Assembly: GCA_964036195.1 (NCBI GenBank) | Contig: OZ038459.1 | Location: 4,771,206-4,835,205 of the forward strand | Reading direction: 5' to 3' | Length of the DNA stretch: 64,000 nt | Source of the DNA: Sphaerolaimus hirsutus | Lineage: Eukaryota > Nematoda > Chromadorea > Monhysterida > Sphaerolaimidae | In this document: in pieces, positions 43,501 through 56,409 of the stretch | Layout: each line of letters begins with the position of its first letter | Position numbering within the stretch: the stretch's first letter is position 1 | Position numbers and translations under genes: made by a program | Notes under the pieces: model-generated | What the model saw: only the letters and a program-made list of their open reading frames with translations | Told to the model about the DNA's origin: nothing | The model's database searches: none

Positions 43501-45210
43501 ATTTCAACTCCAATCCCAATTCAATATCCCGATCCCATCATTCTAAATATATATAAAATACAGGTATTTAAGCAGAAAATGTTGATGGAGATCATATGAA
43601 CATCCATAATGTTGTAAAAAAATTGTGTTTTTGTATTCTCTGATAGCATAAGCACTTAATGTAATTTTTACGTTTACGTTTTATTTTACGTTTTCCCTGG
43701 TATTTTAAAAATACCTTACGTTTTAGTATTTATACTTTTGATTTGGAAAAGGTATTTACGTTTACGTTTACGTTTTCCAAAAATACCAGTATTTGTACAA
43801 CTCTGCTTTAGACCTATTTTCAAGCAAACATTCAAAAAATATTTGTCTCGTGGCCGCTCTCGTTTCTTTCAAGTTCTTCATACATGTCACTTTTTCCCAC
43901 TTTGTGACAAAACGTGCGTCACAAACGTAAACACCCAGGTTGTCGAGGACGGCTACGAATTCTTTGCCGATCGCTCACTGGTCACAGTTTTCTCCGCGCC
44001 GCAATACTGCGGGGAATTCGACAACGCCGCCGCCGTGATGACTGTTAATCCGGACATGCTGTGCCAGTTTGAAGTGAGCGAATTGCACACAATTTTAACA
44101 AATGAACTTTTAAAATTTTTGTAAACTTGGAAATTGGCCAACTTGGGTTTACTGTCCGCCAAATGTAATTGACAATCACCTAATTCCAGTCAACTGAAGT
44201 GTCATTCAAAATTGATCTATGAGTTGACCAAACTTTTTGGTTTTAATCAACTAGTGTGTGCAGTTCCATTTTGAGGTTACTAATAATTTGCGCTGGAAAA
44301 ATGTTTTGTGTTTTTGTGTTCTAATGTTTGTTTATAAATACTCCCAGGTAATCCGAGCCCCCGGCCAAGTCGTCCGGGTGGATAGTAGCTCGGAAGAAAC
44401 GATCGACTACATGTCTGGCGAGCCGTCGACCAGCGCAGACTCCGCGCACAAAGAGCACAAAGACGGCAGGCCCGCGCGTAAGGCGCAGAAACTGTCGCCC
44501 CTGGCCGCCCTGGGCGCCCTAGGCGCGATGGGCGTCAAGTTGAAGGCGCCCGAAGACCACACCAATGATTCGGTTGCGCTGAGTCCCACCAGGTGCGTGT
44601 TGATGGATGGTACCCTCTGCAAGGAAGCTCGCTGTGCAAGTGATTGTGACCACTTTGCAAGTGTACTCATCCTGCAAGTAGGTATGTAGTCCCAGCCATC
44701 ATTGAAAAATTGGTTCATATTGAGAAAATATAATCTCAGAAAATCTCTCAAAATAAAAACAGAATTTAAGTTATCTGAAACAGCAGGATCAGCATTTACA
44801 AAAAAATCAGTCAATTTATATGAATTTATATTTATATAAATTTAAAAACCTTCAAATTTTAGATATTTAAATTTATATCTAATGATATCTTCTCAAAATA
44901 ACCCATTTTTCAATGCTCGCTATGCATAAATACTTTCAGGGCAAACACACTTGCAGAGCGGTCTTAACTACTATCAGCCTGCTACTACTTGCAGAGAGAT
45001 ACATGGTCATGTATGGATTGGTTGATTAATGTGGGTTGGCAACTAAGCGCGTTTCTATGTTAAGAAAGCCACTATTACAAGAATTACGGTACTTACCCAC
45101 CTCGCAGCATCGCGGCGTCAGAAGCGGGCACACTGAAAGCGAGCAATGAAAAATTGACCTCCGATATCGCAAAGGAAATCCCGCCAAGCACCAAAGCCTC
45201 GCAGTTATAA
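37566..45210 (+). CDS. PP1-type serine/threonine protein phosphatase with long N- and C-terminal tails
   Basis: Ten exons: 37566-37653, 38589-38736, 39034-39211, 40776-40934, 41346-41493, 41810-41978, 42474-42651, 43939-44073, 44348-44592 and 45108-45210, giving 516 residues. The PPP-family metal and phosphate motifs are all present: GDTHG (168-172, usually GDIHG), GDYVDRG (197-203), GNHE (229-232), the HGG in exon 6, RAHQ (353-356) and [11 protein letters not shown]. Overall it matches PP1 catalytic subunits. Unusual are about 85 extra N-terminal residues (Lys/Glu/Pro-rich, then an Ala run) and about 110 extra C-terminal ones (Ser/Ala-rich). Orthodox PP1 is about 330 residues. Intron 5 has no AG where the conserved RYYG-FYDEC join requires it; the other introns are GT-AG. 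A divergent PP1 paralogue is likely, as occurs in nematode germline families (inference). Confidence 0.9.
37981..38534. mobile_element. TA-flanked MITE, 554 bp, copy 2
   Basis: CAGGGGTGGGCATCTTCAGT ... ACTGAAGATGCCCACCCCTG flanked by TA. Almost base-for-base the same as 22739-23292. It lies in intron 1 of the PP1-like gene. Confidence 0.87.
39553..40572. mobile_element. hAT-like non-autonomous element, 1020 bp, family 1
   Basis: CAGGGTTGGCAAAATC ... AAAACCAACCCTG with ATCCTGAC at 39545-39552 and 40573-40580. Very close to the copy at 687-1703 over its full length. It lies in intron 3 of the PP1-like gene. Confidence 0.9.
41026..41240. repeat. CCGTATTACC palindromic element, 215 bp
   Basis: TACCGTATTACCTCGATTTA ... 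TATTTCGAGGTAATACGGTA with ATTGTACATCATGTATGC internally. It lies in intron 4 of the PP1-like gene; a smaller relative lies at about 41556-41627 in intron 5. Confidence 0.75.
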
Positions 45211-48050
45211 TTCGATCCGGATTTGGGGGATGATCGATTCTAATTGGAAAAAGTGATGTGGGCGGAGTCGAATTGAAGCGAAATGTTGAACTACTAGTCA
45301 CTAAATTATCGAAAATGAACGGAATTATTTAAGTGTGCGTTTTGTTGGAAAAGTGACGTATTGTGCGTACACACTAGTTTTCAGCCAACATTTTGAAAGC
45401 GAAAACTCATAAATCAGCTTTGAATGCGTTTGCGTTTACCGGGACGAGTTATTGTGAAGACAAATACACATACTAAATCAAAAATGAGGACACATCACAT
45501 CCGCACCTAATGCACCGGTAAACTCATTCAAAGGTGATTTATGAGTATTTTAAATTCTGGTTGAAAACTTTGGTATCTTTTTCATCAAAAAATGATACTT
45601 TAAAAGTTCTCTGCATATAGTAGCGTGCAGTCGGAACACTGATGAAATCTGGGCGTTGTTTCATTATGCACGGTGTTCGTTTGTTTCTGAAATTGACTGA
45701 ATTGTAAACGTTTTTGGAGACATTTTATTTTTGAACATTAGGTAAGGTCATGAGATAATGCAACAGAAGAAGGAAACTCACAGAAAAACATTGTTTGAGG
45801 TTAATGATTCAGGCAGATCTACTTTATACACGCACTAGGTTTCAACTGAAACTTTGAAAACTCAGCTTTGAACACATTCGAGTTTACTGAAATTGGGTGA
45901 TTTTGGGTGAAGGTTGGGGAAAAACGCTTGAAAATTTGCTCCACTTCGATAGTAGAAACTTGATAGATTTGAGACGGGGCTCAGGGTATAGTATCCTCGG
46001 GATAGCTAGCTAGCTGAGCAGGCCCCCCCACAACGGGTCTACATGCCAAGCGGGTTAGATGCCAAGCGAACCTACGCCCCTGGTGATCAGGTGTTATCAA
46101 GGCTCAGAAGTGTGATCACGGGCTGTAAAGAGCCTAGTGATCAGGCGTAATCAGGCTCTGAAGTGTGATAATGGCCTGTGAAGTGTCAGGTGATCAAGTG
46201 TGCTCAGGATCTAAAGTATGAGTACAAGGGGCACTTAACGAGCAGTTCAGATCACTTTAGTGCACTTAACGAGCACCATTTGTGTGGTGTATGTGTCTAA
46301 AACTTATTTATGAGTTTTCAAAGTTTCTGTTGGAAACTAGAATGTGTAGAACCATTTGTGTATCTTGGGAAAGAAAGAAGTGTCCAGAATCCAAATCCAG
46401 TTATGAAATTTACACTTCAATATTTTGAATGCCAGGCTTCCATGTTTATCTGGAAAAAGAATGTATGACAAGTGTCTGTTAATTGGAAATTACAACGCAT
46501 CAGGTGGGAAATGTTAATAATGTAAATTAGTATTTAAACCAGAAAAAGTTTTTCTAGAAACATGAATGCTTGGCAATTGGAATCACTCCAAACATCTATA
46601 CAATAGATGCCAGATAATATTTCTATGTATTTATTCATTAGCTTACCGCCCTAAAATTACTTCCCAATGATGAAAAACTTGCAGTCATTTTGGCAGAGTT
46701 AGATATTTATTATAACAAGCTTAAACCTAAACCTAAATATATAAATACTATATACATACACACTTGATTTATATGCGTGGGATACAGAAATTATAGCGAA
46801 AAATAGCAGAAACGTCCACAAATTGGACAAATCCCGTAAAAATGTAGATAAAAACGTTAGGAGAAATCTGAACACAAAAAGGGGTAAAATAGGTGCTGTG
46901 CTTTAGCCAATGTGTGCACAGATTTATATCGTATAATACAAAATATAAATACATGCATTCATTATGCCGTGGTGTCACTGGTGATCTTGTATGCTACACA
47001 TACCCGCTATTCTATCACAACTGAATATGACTATCTTTTATCGATTCGAAACAAAAAAAAACAAGGTGACACTTCTCCTAAACATTTGCACATGTTGTCA
47101 GAATCATTTGGCAAGTTGCCATGAAATAATACCCACAAATAATGTAAAATAAAATGAGGTAATTTTCAAGTTAAAATACCAACAGGTCAAGTGATCAATT
47201 TTCGGGGTTTTTTTGTGATGACTGGTGAATCAAAACATGTGTTGCTGAAAAAATCTACTTCTGCTTAAACACATGGCTGCATTTAGGCATCTCATTTCTA
47301 TTTATATTTATACAAAACACATTATTACAGTTTACCTAAATTTCACTTTTACTTGATTTTTTCAAAATGGTTTGCAAAGATTTTTGAGTGACAACTTGTA
47401 CAAAAAACCAGGGCTAAAATCTGACCACACCATGTGCCCAAAAAAAAAATTTCAGAAAAGTTTCATATTCCTGACAAACGTTCCGTGGGGGCACCTAAAC
47501 TTAGGTTGTCATCTGACACGAAATTCAAATATCTTACAAAACAGTCTACCGGTAATTGGAAAAATTGTCATAACATTCTCTTCTCAGTTTTCGGGGCACA
47601 TGGCAAGTGTCAAATTGGTAATGCCACTTTACACAACCGAATCATGCTCTGTAGAAATACAGGTTAATTACCTAGGTATTTAGTATATTTTAATAAATAG
47701 TGCACTCCAACATTAAAAAGGTGAAAGCTGAAATTCGTACACCACATGGCCACTCACCGTATTTATTAATTAATATCACATGCCTCATTTCATACAATGC
47801 TTGAAACGTCCTCACAAAATTGCGCCTACGCACACTAGTTGACGACCAAAAATTTTGAAAAATGATAGATTGGTATTGCACACATTCAGTTGACCACAAT
47901 GCATCGTTCTTCAACTCAATAAACAGTAGTTGACAAACTATCCAATCCGGTGAACTCAAATGCTTTTCAACCAGATTTATCAGCCTCAGAAATTTCTGTC
48001 GTCAACTTGTGTGTGTGGCCATTTCGCCCAACATCCAACCAAAAAAACGA
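45211..48050. other. Convergent intergenic region
   Basis: Between the PP1-like stop and the NPDC1-like stop. It holds several members of an inverted-repeat family with CACACTAGTTTTCA and AACTCATAAATCAGC...TTTGAATGC motifs (about 45369-45560, 45830-45890 and 46290-46350; others at 29.28-29.53, 50.43-50.61, 59.38-59.54 and 61.48-61.66 kb), and an imperfect tandem of TGATCAGGTGTTATCAAGGC units at 46080-46215. No gene seen. Confidence 0.5.
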
Positions 48051-51000
48051 TCACTTTTCCCTATTCAACATGCCATTTTTGCCATTTTCCCTCAGCAGTG
48101 GGGCACTTTTTTCAAGTGGCTCATTTTCCTTCTGCAGCATGGGCGAAGGGGGGTGGAACATGGGGTTGGCCACTTCTATGTCGCCAGTCTGGAAGGGGTG
48201 TCATTTTGTGTTTTTGGGTGTGGTGGTAATTATTGTTATAGCGATGGGTTCTTTTTGGAAAATATCATTAGATGATTATAATAATGTCAGAATATTACTC
48301 AAAAATAAGATATGATAAAACATTTTTCGAGAAAACAAAACAAAAGAAAAACAAAGGTAAAAGAAATCTTGAGGATAGATTGGAATAAATAAATAAAAAT
48401 CATATTTGAGAGGTTTTCTGGCATTGATAAATTATTGAAAGTATAAATCTCCCAAACTCTTTAAAAACCACTGGTCGATAAATCCAAATTCAAACCGTGC
48501 ACAAACCGGTGCCAAACCAGGACATTCATACACTGAACAGTCTCCAGCTTGATCGTCAGCTTCTGAATCGTCGCTGGGGCAGTCGACGCCAGTTGCAGCT
48601 GCCGCGGCCCTGTTTTTGTGTGGGAGTTGATTTTTTGTTGATTTTTGTATAGTTATGTACCTAGTTTAGGAAGTCACTGGACAGACCAGTTTACTCAAAT
48701 TTTGCATTGGCGCCTTGCGCTCTTCTTCTGTGACGCCCTTGGCGTTTGGCCCCCAGTTTCTGAATGTCGCCATGGCGCCGTTGGCGCCAGGCGCCCTTTT
48801 TTCTGGCGCTTTTCCATCACTAATTACAGTGTATTCAGCGTAATTACTCACTGTTGCATATGCAATATCTTGGCCTTATTCTGCTGGTAGTGGTGCAAAT
48901 GAGCGTCATAAGCCATATCCCTATCGCCCTTATCCTTGACCCCGTCAGGATTGACTTTGCCCTTGTTGCCCTTGCCGCTGTTCTTGGACGAGTTCGACGT
49001 GCGTCTCTTCTGCTCGTTCATGTGCGCCACGGACTTTTTGCCGCAGTTGTTCGAACAGTGCGCCCCGCAGCTAGAAGCGAATGGGTCTGATGTCCGGTGT
49101 CTGCGTGCGTGTTTTTGGGTCTGTTCGTGACGTATTTTTTATTGTGTGGTTGATATTGCATGTATTATACGCATGCGCCCCCCTTTAAAATTTTACCCCT
49201 GTAGTAGGGGCATGGCGCCATGGCGCTGGCGCCATTCGTAGGCGCCACGCCGTGGCGCCACTGGCGTTGGCATTGGCGCCAAAACACCAGTATACGTCTG
49301 TTTTTTACAGGCAAATAGAGTGACATGGGCAGGAATTGGGTCCATTTTCACTGGCTTTAAGGCGGCGGAGACCAGTCAGCCAAAAAATATATGTTGTGAA
49401 GGGAAAATGCGCGCTCGCGCGCAAAATTTTTTCAAACTGTCGACAAACTCGTCTTCTGGAAGTGCCATTTCTGGCACATTTTTTGGTCCGGCCCGGGAAG
49501 GGAGAGGGGCGGCCGCCCCCCCCCCCCTGGCTACGTCCTTGCCCTGGAGTAATTCCCCCTTTTAATTACCCTCTGTAAGACGAGTGAGGAAAAAGAATTC
49601 TCCCTTAAAGGATATGATTAATTTGTTATGTCTAACTTGGACAAAAATGACATATTATTCTGTTAATAAAGCATGTTTTGTGGAATGAGTGAAAGAAACA
49701 TGCTCTAAAATTTTCGCGAATTAATAATTCCTCCACTTGAATAATTCCCCATCGAATAGTTCGTCCTAAAACAAGTCTGACGAAATGATTATTCCACGGG
49801 GAATTATTCGAGCAAATACGGTATCGCAAAGACCGATTCACACACACACCAACCCACCAACCTGTAATACAGTGCCATGATAACAACTACCGTGGCAACC
49901 AGACAGGCACCTCCAACAATACCTGCAAATCAATGCAAAATGAATTTGAAAACTTTTAATTTTTCACAAAATTGTGCATTTAAAACACTGAATGTAAAAT
50001 TACCAATCAACAAATAATTGCCAGCAGAAAAGAAAGACATCGGACTATTTTCATCAGTGAATTGTAGCTCCGGCGCCCGTTTCACAGAAACTGTCTGTTT
50101 GTTTACGTGCTGTTTCGCCGCTGCGGCGTCCCTATCGTAGAATTCCACAAATTCCTTTTGTCCTAAAATGTTGCAAAAATAGTTGTCATGGATATTTAGG
50201 ACAAAATAAGTGGGTAGTTTGTGTGTACATTGTGCAAATTATATGGATACCTGTGGGGTGCTTTATAATAGCCGGTTCAGCGGGGCCTTTTTGTTCTTGG
50301 CCTACAGATCTGGATACATCCATGTTTTCTGCTTCAGATCGCCTAGTTTTTGAAGTTTCACGTTTTTCAGCTTGTTTTTCCTGTGGTAGGACAAATGGAA
50401 CTTTATGGATGTAAAGAAACATCAAAGTGCCTACACACACTAGTTTTCATTCAAAAATTGAAGGGTCATAAATCAGCTTTGAATGGATTTGTAGTTTACC
50501 AGACAGAGTTGTTCTTGATCCCTATCACCTTTATTAGTTGATGGACACTTAATCGCAATAGACTCAGACGCATTGAAAGCTGATGTATGACTAGCATTCC
50601 AAAATAGATGTTTTTCAGAAAGTATAATTACCTCAATACAATCTTGGAAAGGATCCCAAAAATATATATTTAGTCTCTATAAAAGACGTCGTGAAAATAA
50701 AAAGGAGAGATTTCTTATATCTCCTTTTATGAAATAAATTGAATTAAATCTCACAGGAAAATTTGGAACAAAAATAAGTAAATATAAGATATATAAAAAT
50801 AAATAAATGCAAAAAATATATAAATCTCCCATGATAGTGGGAACGTTATTTATGAGTCAAAATTTCGGTTTACAGTGTAGAGGCCAAAGTCAACCAAACG
50901 CACATTTTCATCCATTTTTTCCTTCTGTTCTCCACTATCCTCGATCTCAAGCTCAAATGTCTCACCACTACCTGGACTTTTATTGTTGCTACCATTTGCA

Positions 51001-51858
51001 GTTTTTTCCGCTTTGACATTGCTGGCATCATTCAGTTGTCGACTGTCAGATTTCATATCGATTTCTATGTCACGAGTTTCTGCAAAAGGGAGGTTTTGAG
51101 GTAAATTAGTATTGTTGAGTCGTATTTAGGTAAGTGAGATAGTGAATGTGCCTAAAGTGCATATACCGTATTTGCTCAAATATTTTTGAATTTGAATAAT
51201 AAAAGACTCAATGTTTTCGGAAAATATCAAATTTGTTGTCTTTTATTTGTTAAAAATCATTTTTGTAAATATTCTTTGTCCACATAGCCTTCCAGAAATT
51301 AAAAAAATTGACAAAAATTATTTTTATTCGAATTATTTTTTCGAATTATTTTCGAAAAAAAACTCTAATTATTTTTTCGTCAAACATTTTTAGGGGGGCT
51401 ATTCAAGGGGGAATTATTCAAGGGGAGGAATTGTTATTCTTCCCTCACTTGTCTAACAGGGGCAAATTATTCAAGAGGGAATTATACGAGTAGATAGGGT
51501 ATTTACCTTTTCCATCATTTGAGATATAGCCCTGCTGCTCCAATTTCTCAATTAATTCGAGTTCTTTCTCCGCCTTCTCTACACTTTTCGCATCTACATC
51601 TCCTCTGTCTGCGATTGTAAAAAAAATAATAAAAAAATGCGCAAAAACGTCAAATTTACAATATCACAAACCATTGTCATCATCAACGGAGACTTCAAAC
51701 CAGCCCTGCTTGTTTCCACCGGAAAATTTGTCGGCATTTACCTTTGAATCAACTTTAGAATTTTTATTTCCATCAAAATTATCGGAGCCGGCCAATTTGG
51801 CAGCGGTTATCGCACTAGATAACACCACTGAATGCAGGAGCAAAAATAGAATGTTCAT
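48051..51858 (-). CDS. NPDC1: NPDC1 / CAB-1 homologue, single-pass neuronal membrane protein
   Basis: Nine exons: 51672-51858, 51507-51608, 50874-51079, 50251-50380, 50004-50162, 49862-49922, 48852-49070, 48507-48609 and 48051-48188. All are GT-AG and phase-consistent, giving 434 residues. Signal peptide at about 1-20 (NILFLLLHSVVLSSA). A charged, low-complexity luminal or extracellular part runs to about 250. The membrane helix is encoded by exon 6 (262-281, GIVGGACLVATVVVIMALYY). The cytosolic tail has a Lys-rich segment, YDAHLHHYQQNKAKIL (336-351) and YECPGLAP-TGDIEVANPMF (382-400), the last two matching the conserved C-terminal motifs of NPDC1/CAB-1. In C. elegans CAB-1 binds AEX-3 and acts in synaptic function (established). 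The YECPGLAP|TGD boundary falls on an intron. One residual doubt is exon 3's donor (CACT|GTAAAC). Confidence 0.93.
48690..48826. mobile_element. GCGCC-rich MITE
   Basis: GGCGCCTTGCGC ... GGCGCTTTTCCATCACTAAT in the intron between exons 7 and 8 of the NPDC1-like gene. The left terminus is degenerate. A small relative (GCGCCATGGCGCTGGCGCC) lies at about 49210-49285. Confidence 0.5.
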
Positions 51859-51955
51859 GGCATCGATACGGAGCGCCAGAATGGCACCTGTGCGAGGGGG
51901 TGGTTTGATTGCACGCTTGTATGCAGACAATATCATTATGTATGTGATCAGGTAG

Positions 51956-52066
51956 GGTTAGGGTTCAAACGGAACCGCGGTCCCGGTGCTCGTACATGGT
52001 TCGGCGAAAAGTCGGGTCTGGGGCGGTCCCGGTCCCGGTCCGAAAATGTGGTCCCGTTTGAACCCT
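51956..52066. repeat. Short inverted repeat TAGGGTTCAAACGG
   Basis: TTAGGGTTCAAACGGAACC ... GGTCCCGTTTGAACCCTA with CGGTCCCGGTCCCGGTC inside. It has the same terminal sequence as the larger element at 53169-53638. Confidence 0.6.
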
Positions 52067-52327
52067 ACATCAGAGACTAGGTAGTTATTTGTGAGATAGT
52101 AATTGCTTATCTGATGAGGCACTGATCATGTAAATAGGTAAATATAAACAGTTATAATAGGTAAATATTTATATTGTCCCGTTTTTCTTACGCAGAAATA
52201 ACAGCGGCGGCGTTACTGTATCTATTTACATATGTACCTACATACTGTAACAAGATCTGTTTATTAAAATTGACACACGTCATATATATTGTGTTATATA
52301 CATCAGTTTTATAAGATAACACATACC

Positions 52328-52996
52328 TAGGGTTGGCCGATGTTTTTTTTTAAACGTTTTTTTTATTAAAAAAACATGACGTCCGAAATGTTTTTTTTTT
52401 AAAAAAAACATCGGCCGAAATTTTTAGTACTAAGCACTAGGTATTTTGCAAAATTTTTGCGCGCAAGCGCGCAATTTCACACACAAATTAACATTGGTGG
52501 TTGTTTTCATTGGTTTTGTGGCATTTTTAGTATCAAAACATCCATTTCTATGTGCTACCATGGGTGAATAAGCCGACATATGTTGCTGTAATATATAATA
52601 TTGAGGTAATGTGCTTCCATGTACCTCCACAGTGTGTAACTTCACTCCCAAAGTAACAACCTCCTTTTATAACCTTGTTTGATCACCATTCCGTGCCAAA
52701 CTTTACCTGAAGTCACAAACATTCGACTATAAGGCGATATACAAACGATATGTCGACGAAAAATGGATATTTTTGACACAAATCACCACTTATAATGCTA
52801 TCCCATGGCTCCACAGCCATTATATGGTCATATTTAACATCACAGAGTATTGCCAGTGTCTGATATACCTATATATGTTGACACTAGGTCATATCTGGGA
52901 GCTTTAAAAAAAAAAAGTTTTTTTTTAATAAAAAAAAAACGTTTAAAAAAAAATAAAAACATCGAGTTAAAAAAAAACGTTTTTTTTCCAACCCTA
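52328..52996. mobile_element. hAT-like non-autonomous element, 669 bp, family 2
   Basis: TAGGGTTGGCCGATGTTTT ... TTTTTTTTCCAACCCTA with the 8-bp duplication CACATACC at 52320-52327 and 52997-53004. The core (52420-52900) shares long identical stretches with 61701-62279. No transposase seen. Confidence 0.88.
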
Positions 52997-53168
52997 CACA
53001 TACCTAACTATTAAAATATTCATATACCGAGTACTTGTCATGCTAGCCGTCCCAATTGAATCCGGCCCCAGGAACGAGATTTAATCAACCCATCAAATTG
53101 CGAACAACATTTTTTCTGTATGGGAGTGATTTCGGACGGTAAATACAATGAAAAAGTGTCGGGCCAAA

Positions 53169-53638
53169 TAGGGTTCAAACGGGATCCCGATCCCGATCCC
53201 GGATCCCGTGAAATTCCGGGATTTAGCAGTCCCGATCCCGATCCCGAAACTTTTCAAATCCCGATCCCGAACCCGAGAAACTCAAAAGTCCGGGATCCCG
53301 ATCCCGGAAAAATAAGTGGAAATTATCAAAAGTGAAAAAACGACGATTTGGCATGCAAAAATGTGAACGCAAACCCCCAGCGTTCATTATATGCCACGTT
53401 TCTGGCATCCAACAGTGTTTTTAGACCTTTATGAACAACTGTGGATGCCAAAACATTGGCCAAAATCTCTATCCCAAGACCCCAATCCCGATCCCGAAAA
53501 AATGCCAATCCCGATCCCGATCCCAATCCCGTGACCCCAATCCCGGCCAATCCCGATCCCGATCCCGATCCCGAAATCTCAAAAAACCAATCCCGATCCC
53601 GATCCCGATCCCGAAAAGTCAATCCCGTTTGAACCCTA
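53169..53638. mobile_element. hAT-like element built of a CCCGAT satellite, 470 bp
   Basis: TAGGGTTCAAACGGGATCC ... GATTGCCGTTTGAACCCTA-type ends (the right end reads CCCGTTTGAACCCTA) with the 8-bp duplication GGGCCAAA at 53161-53168 and 53639-53646. Both arms are arrays of the hexamer GATCCC with the spacer AATCCC; the centre (53330-53460) is unique AT-rich sequence. Confidence 0.85.
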
Positions 53639-54057
53639 GGGCCAAATGAATCCCGTCCCAGCGGTCAACTGAAAACTTCATATTACATCTGTTCAGTCAA
53701 CTGAAAAATGCCCGAGCGACTACCAGAAATAGTACATCCCTTTTTACAAGAAACGGATTCAATAAAATTTTCAGTTGACTACATTTCGACTGTCAACTAG
53801 TGTGCACATGGGTATACTTCGTATTTATATAGCACGCGGTAAAAAGTTTCCCTGCCCACTCAGAGCTGTCAACTGTTTCTGGTGGAATATAGAAGCAATT
53901 TCGCACTCAAAACGGATTTCCTACGGTGGGTGTATTTATTTATTACCTACTCGGGGAATTGATTAAAATGAATACTAATGAGTATATCCATCTACGCGGG
54001 CTTGGCAAAACAAGCCTCTAAAGACACATGACTGTTTACGTCATGAAGCTATATGTT

Positions 54058-54425
54058 GCTAGTGATGGAAAAGGCACCGGGAAATATCGCACCGCACCGC
54101 ACCGCACCGCCACATCTCCCAGTCCTCAGAAAGGGCACGTGGCACCATGAGCACCGGCCCGTAATTTGAAAAAAAAGCACCGGCACCCTGGGGCACCGGC
54201 CGGCAGCCGGTGCCAGCACCGAAAGGCACCGCACCGGGCTTGATGTTCCGATGTTATTTATCGGGTATATTCTTAGAGGCCGCACATTCGGAATTGTATA
54301 TTTCCATGAATTCTTTACCGATTTTGATGGTTGAGCATTTAAAATAATCCGATTGATGTGGCGATCACTTCGGTGCCCAGCATCGAGGCACCGGTGCGGT
54401 GCCCCGGTGCCTTTCCATCACTTCA
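54058..54425. mobile_element. GGCACCGG-rich MITE
   Basis: TAGTGATGGAAAAGGCACC ... GGTGCCTTTCCATCACT with CGCACCGCACCG and GCACCGGCCGGC blocks inside. It has the same outer ends as the GCGCC family but a different internal repeat (GCACCG). The target duplication is not clear. Confidence 0.6.
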
Positions 54426-54429
54426 CTAT

Positions 54430-56400
54430 ATGTGGCGTGTATCCAAATACAATATGATGCGATGATGGCGGAAAAAAAGAATGTTTTGTAATTCTTTTTT
54501 TCTTCATCAAATCTTGATTTTTTTGTGTTGAAAATGTCGAAAAATATTGTTTCACATGAAACTCCTGTGTATGCAAAAAAATCATCCAGCTATTAGATAA
54601 AAAAAATTTAAGGCACTTGCAAAACACAGCCATTATCTGAAATTACAGCGCCGAGCACATGCAAAATACACATTCTAATAGGACAGAAGCTGCATAAAAA
54701 CATGCCACATGATTTTGATGAATAAGATCCCGTGAAAAATTGTGCACAATCTATTGATCTTTTCATTCAGATGGGATTTGGTATCTTTTTTTCATAGCAA
54801 AGCGTGCTGTCAGTGACTATAATTATCTGAAATTACAGCACAAAGCACAATCATTAAAAAGTAGAAAAGTACACACATACCCAGTTAGAATAGCAGCACA
54901 CCATGCAGAGAGTAACAATAGCAGCATTCTACATACCGTATACCATCGATTAGCCCCCCCCAGCCGAGAGATAAAACATAGTCCCACTTGAATAATTCCC
55001 TCATTTGATCGGCAATGTTACCGATAACAATGTCCAAAAAAGTTGTTTATAAAATACAATAAAAAATTAAAAATGTGGTCAAAAATCTCGACGACAAAAC
55101 AATCCCTCCCTTGAATAATCCCCCCCCCCCCTTAAAAAGTCCGTCGAAAAAGTAATACCTCGCGCGAGCTAATCGAGGAATTACGGTAGTTATATTTTGC
55201 ATGGACCGCATACATATGTAAAACAAGCAAGCAGTGCAAATTAGAAGAAAGCAAAGGGCAAATGTAGTCAAAAAGTGTGACCAACTTCAAAAGGCACATT
55301 TTCAGTTGCCGCGAAGCGACTTCTCTTCCAGCAGCTACCAAATATAGCTGTTGGAAAGTGGAAAAACTGAAGCACGCAGCCTACTGAATAGAAGCTATTT
55401 ATCTGTGCTTGTTTGGGCCAGCGCTGGCAAGTGTGCGAGGTTTTTTCTTCGCAAATTAAATCTTTAATTTTTCTTTAGAAATTAGTTTTCAATTTAATGT
55501 TTTTGCATTTTTTACGGTTCTATTTTTGTCAATTTTTTTAATTTCTGGAAGGCTATGTGGACAAAGAATATTTACAAAAATGATTTTTAACAAATAAAAT
55601 ACAACAAATTTGATATTTTCCGAAAACATTGAGACTTTAGGAGCTTATGATGCTTTCCAAACAAAAAAACATCAAAACTTCACTTCTGAAGGAATAGTTC
55701 AGCTTCAATAGGCATAGAACATAGGTATTTAGCTGCAAGGTTCATAAAGTTCCACTTAACAGGTTAGGTAATGCATACTCAATGGTATCTTGGTCAATGG
55801 TTCTCTTGACATAATTTTGATGAAAGTAAGTGCCTTCAAGAGTCTCAATTGAAAGAGTTCCCAACCAAAATTGCATAATGGAAAAAGTTTCTCAGTTGAT
55901 GTATTCAGGGCGATACCAGTTCTGGAATCACAACTTTTATGAGCATAGCAAATACCCAATAGCAGCAGAACATCATTATTATGATTCTAACTGAAAACTG
56001 GGACACGCCCCAAAATGCCACTGTAAATTTTGATAGGCAATGAAACATAAAACAAATGTATGTGCAGTGTTTCAGTGATTTTTATGTAACTAACATGTTG
56101 ATATGTTTTGCAAGTTATTACTTAATGATAAATGTCAAATTGACCCAAATTGCAAAAGACCCAGCATGGGAAATTGACACTTTTGCATACGGAAGGATGC
56201 TTTTTTCCTTCAGAGTTCAGAAAATTTCAGTAAGCACAAAAATGTCAAAATTAGTTGCCTTGTTTACATGTCCATGTCACAATGCACATCACACACCAAA
56301 CAAGTTTTCCAAATCTGAAATTCAACAATCCAACATAAAAAATTCCACAAAATTTACATTCTAATTTTTTTTGCCATCACCACCACACAGAGTACACACA
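54430..56400. other. Gene-poor AT-rich region
   Basis: Contains a TACCGTATACC...TAATCGAGGAATTACGGTA element at about 54936-55188 and a stretch (55540-55635) that is the complement of 51195-51300 (AATATTTACAAAAATGATTT). No convincing exon seen. Confidence 0.45.
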
Positions 56401-56409
56401 CAGGCCCTA

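Noticed and set aside
53120-53650. Open frames with repeated DPD or RSRSRS
   Set aside because: They translate the GATCCC hexamer satellite inside a hAT-like element.
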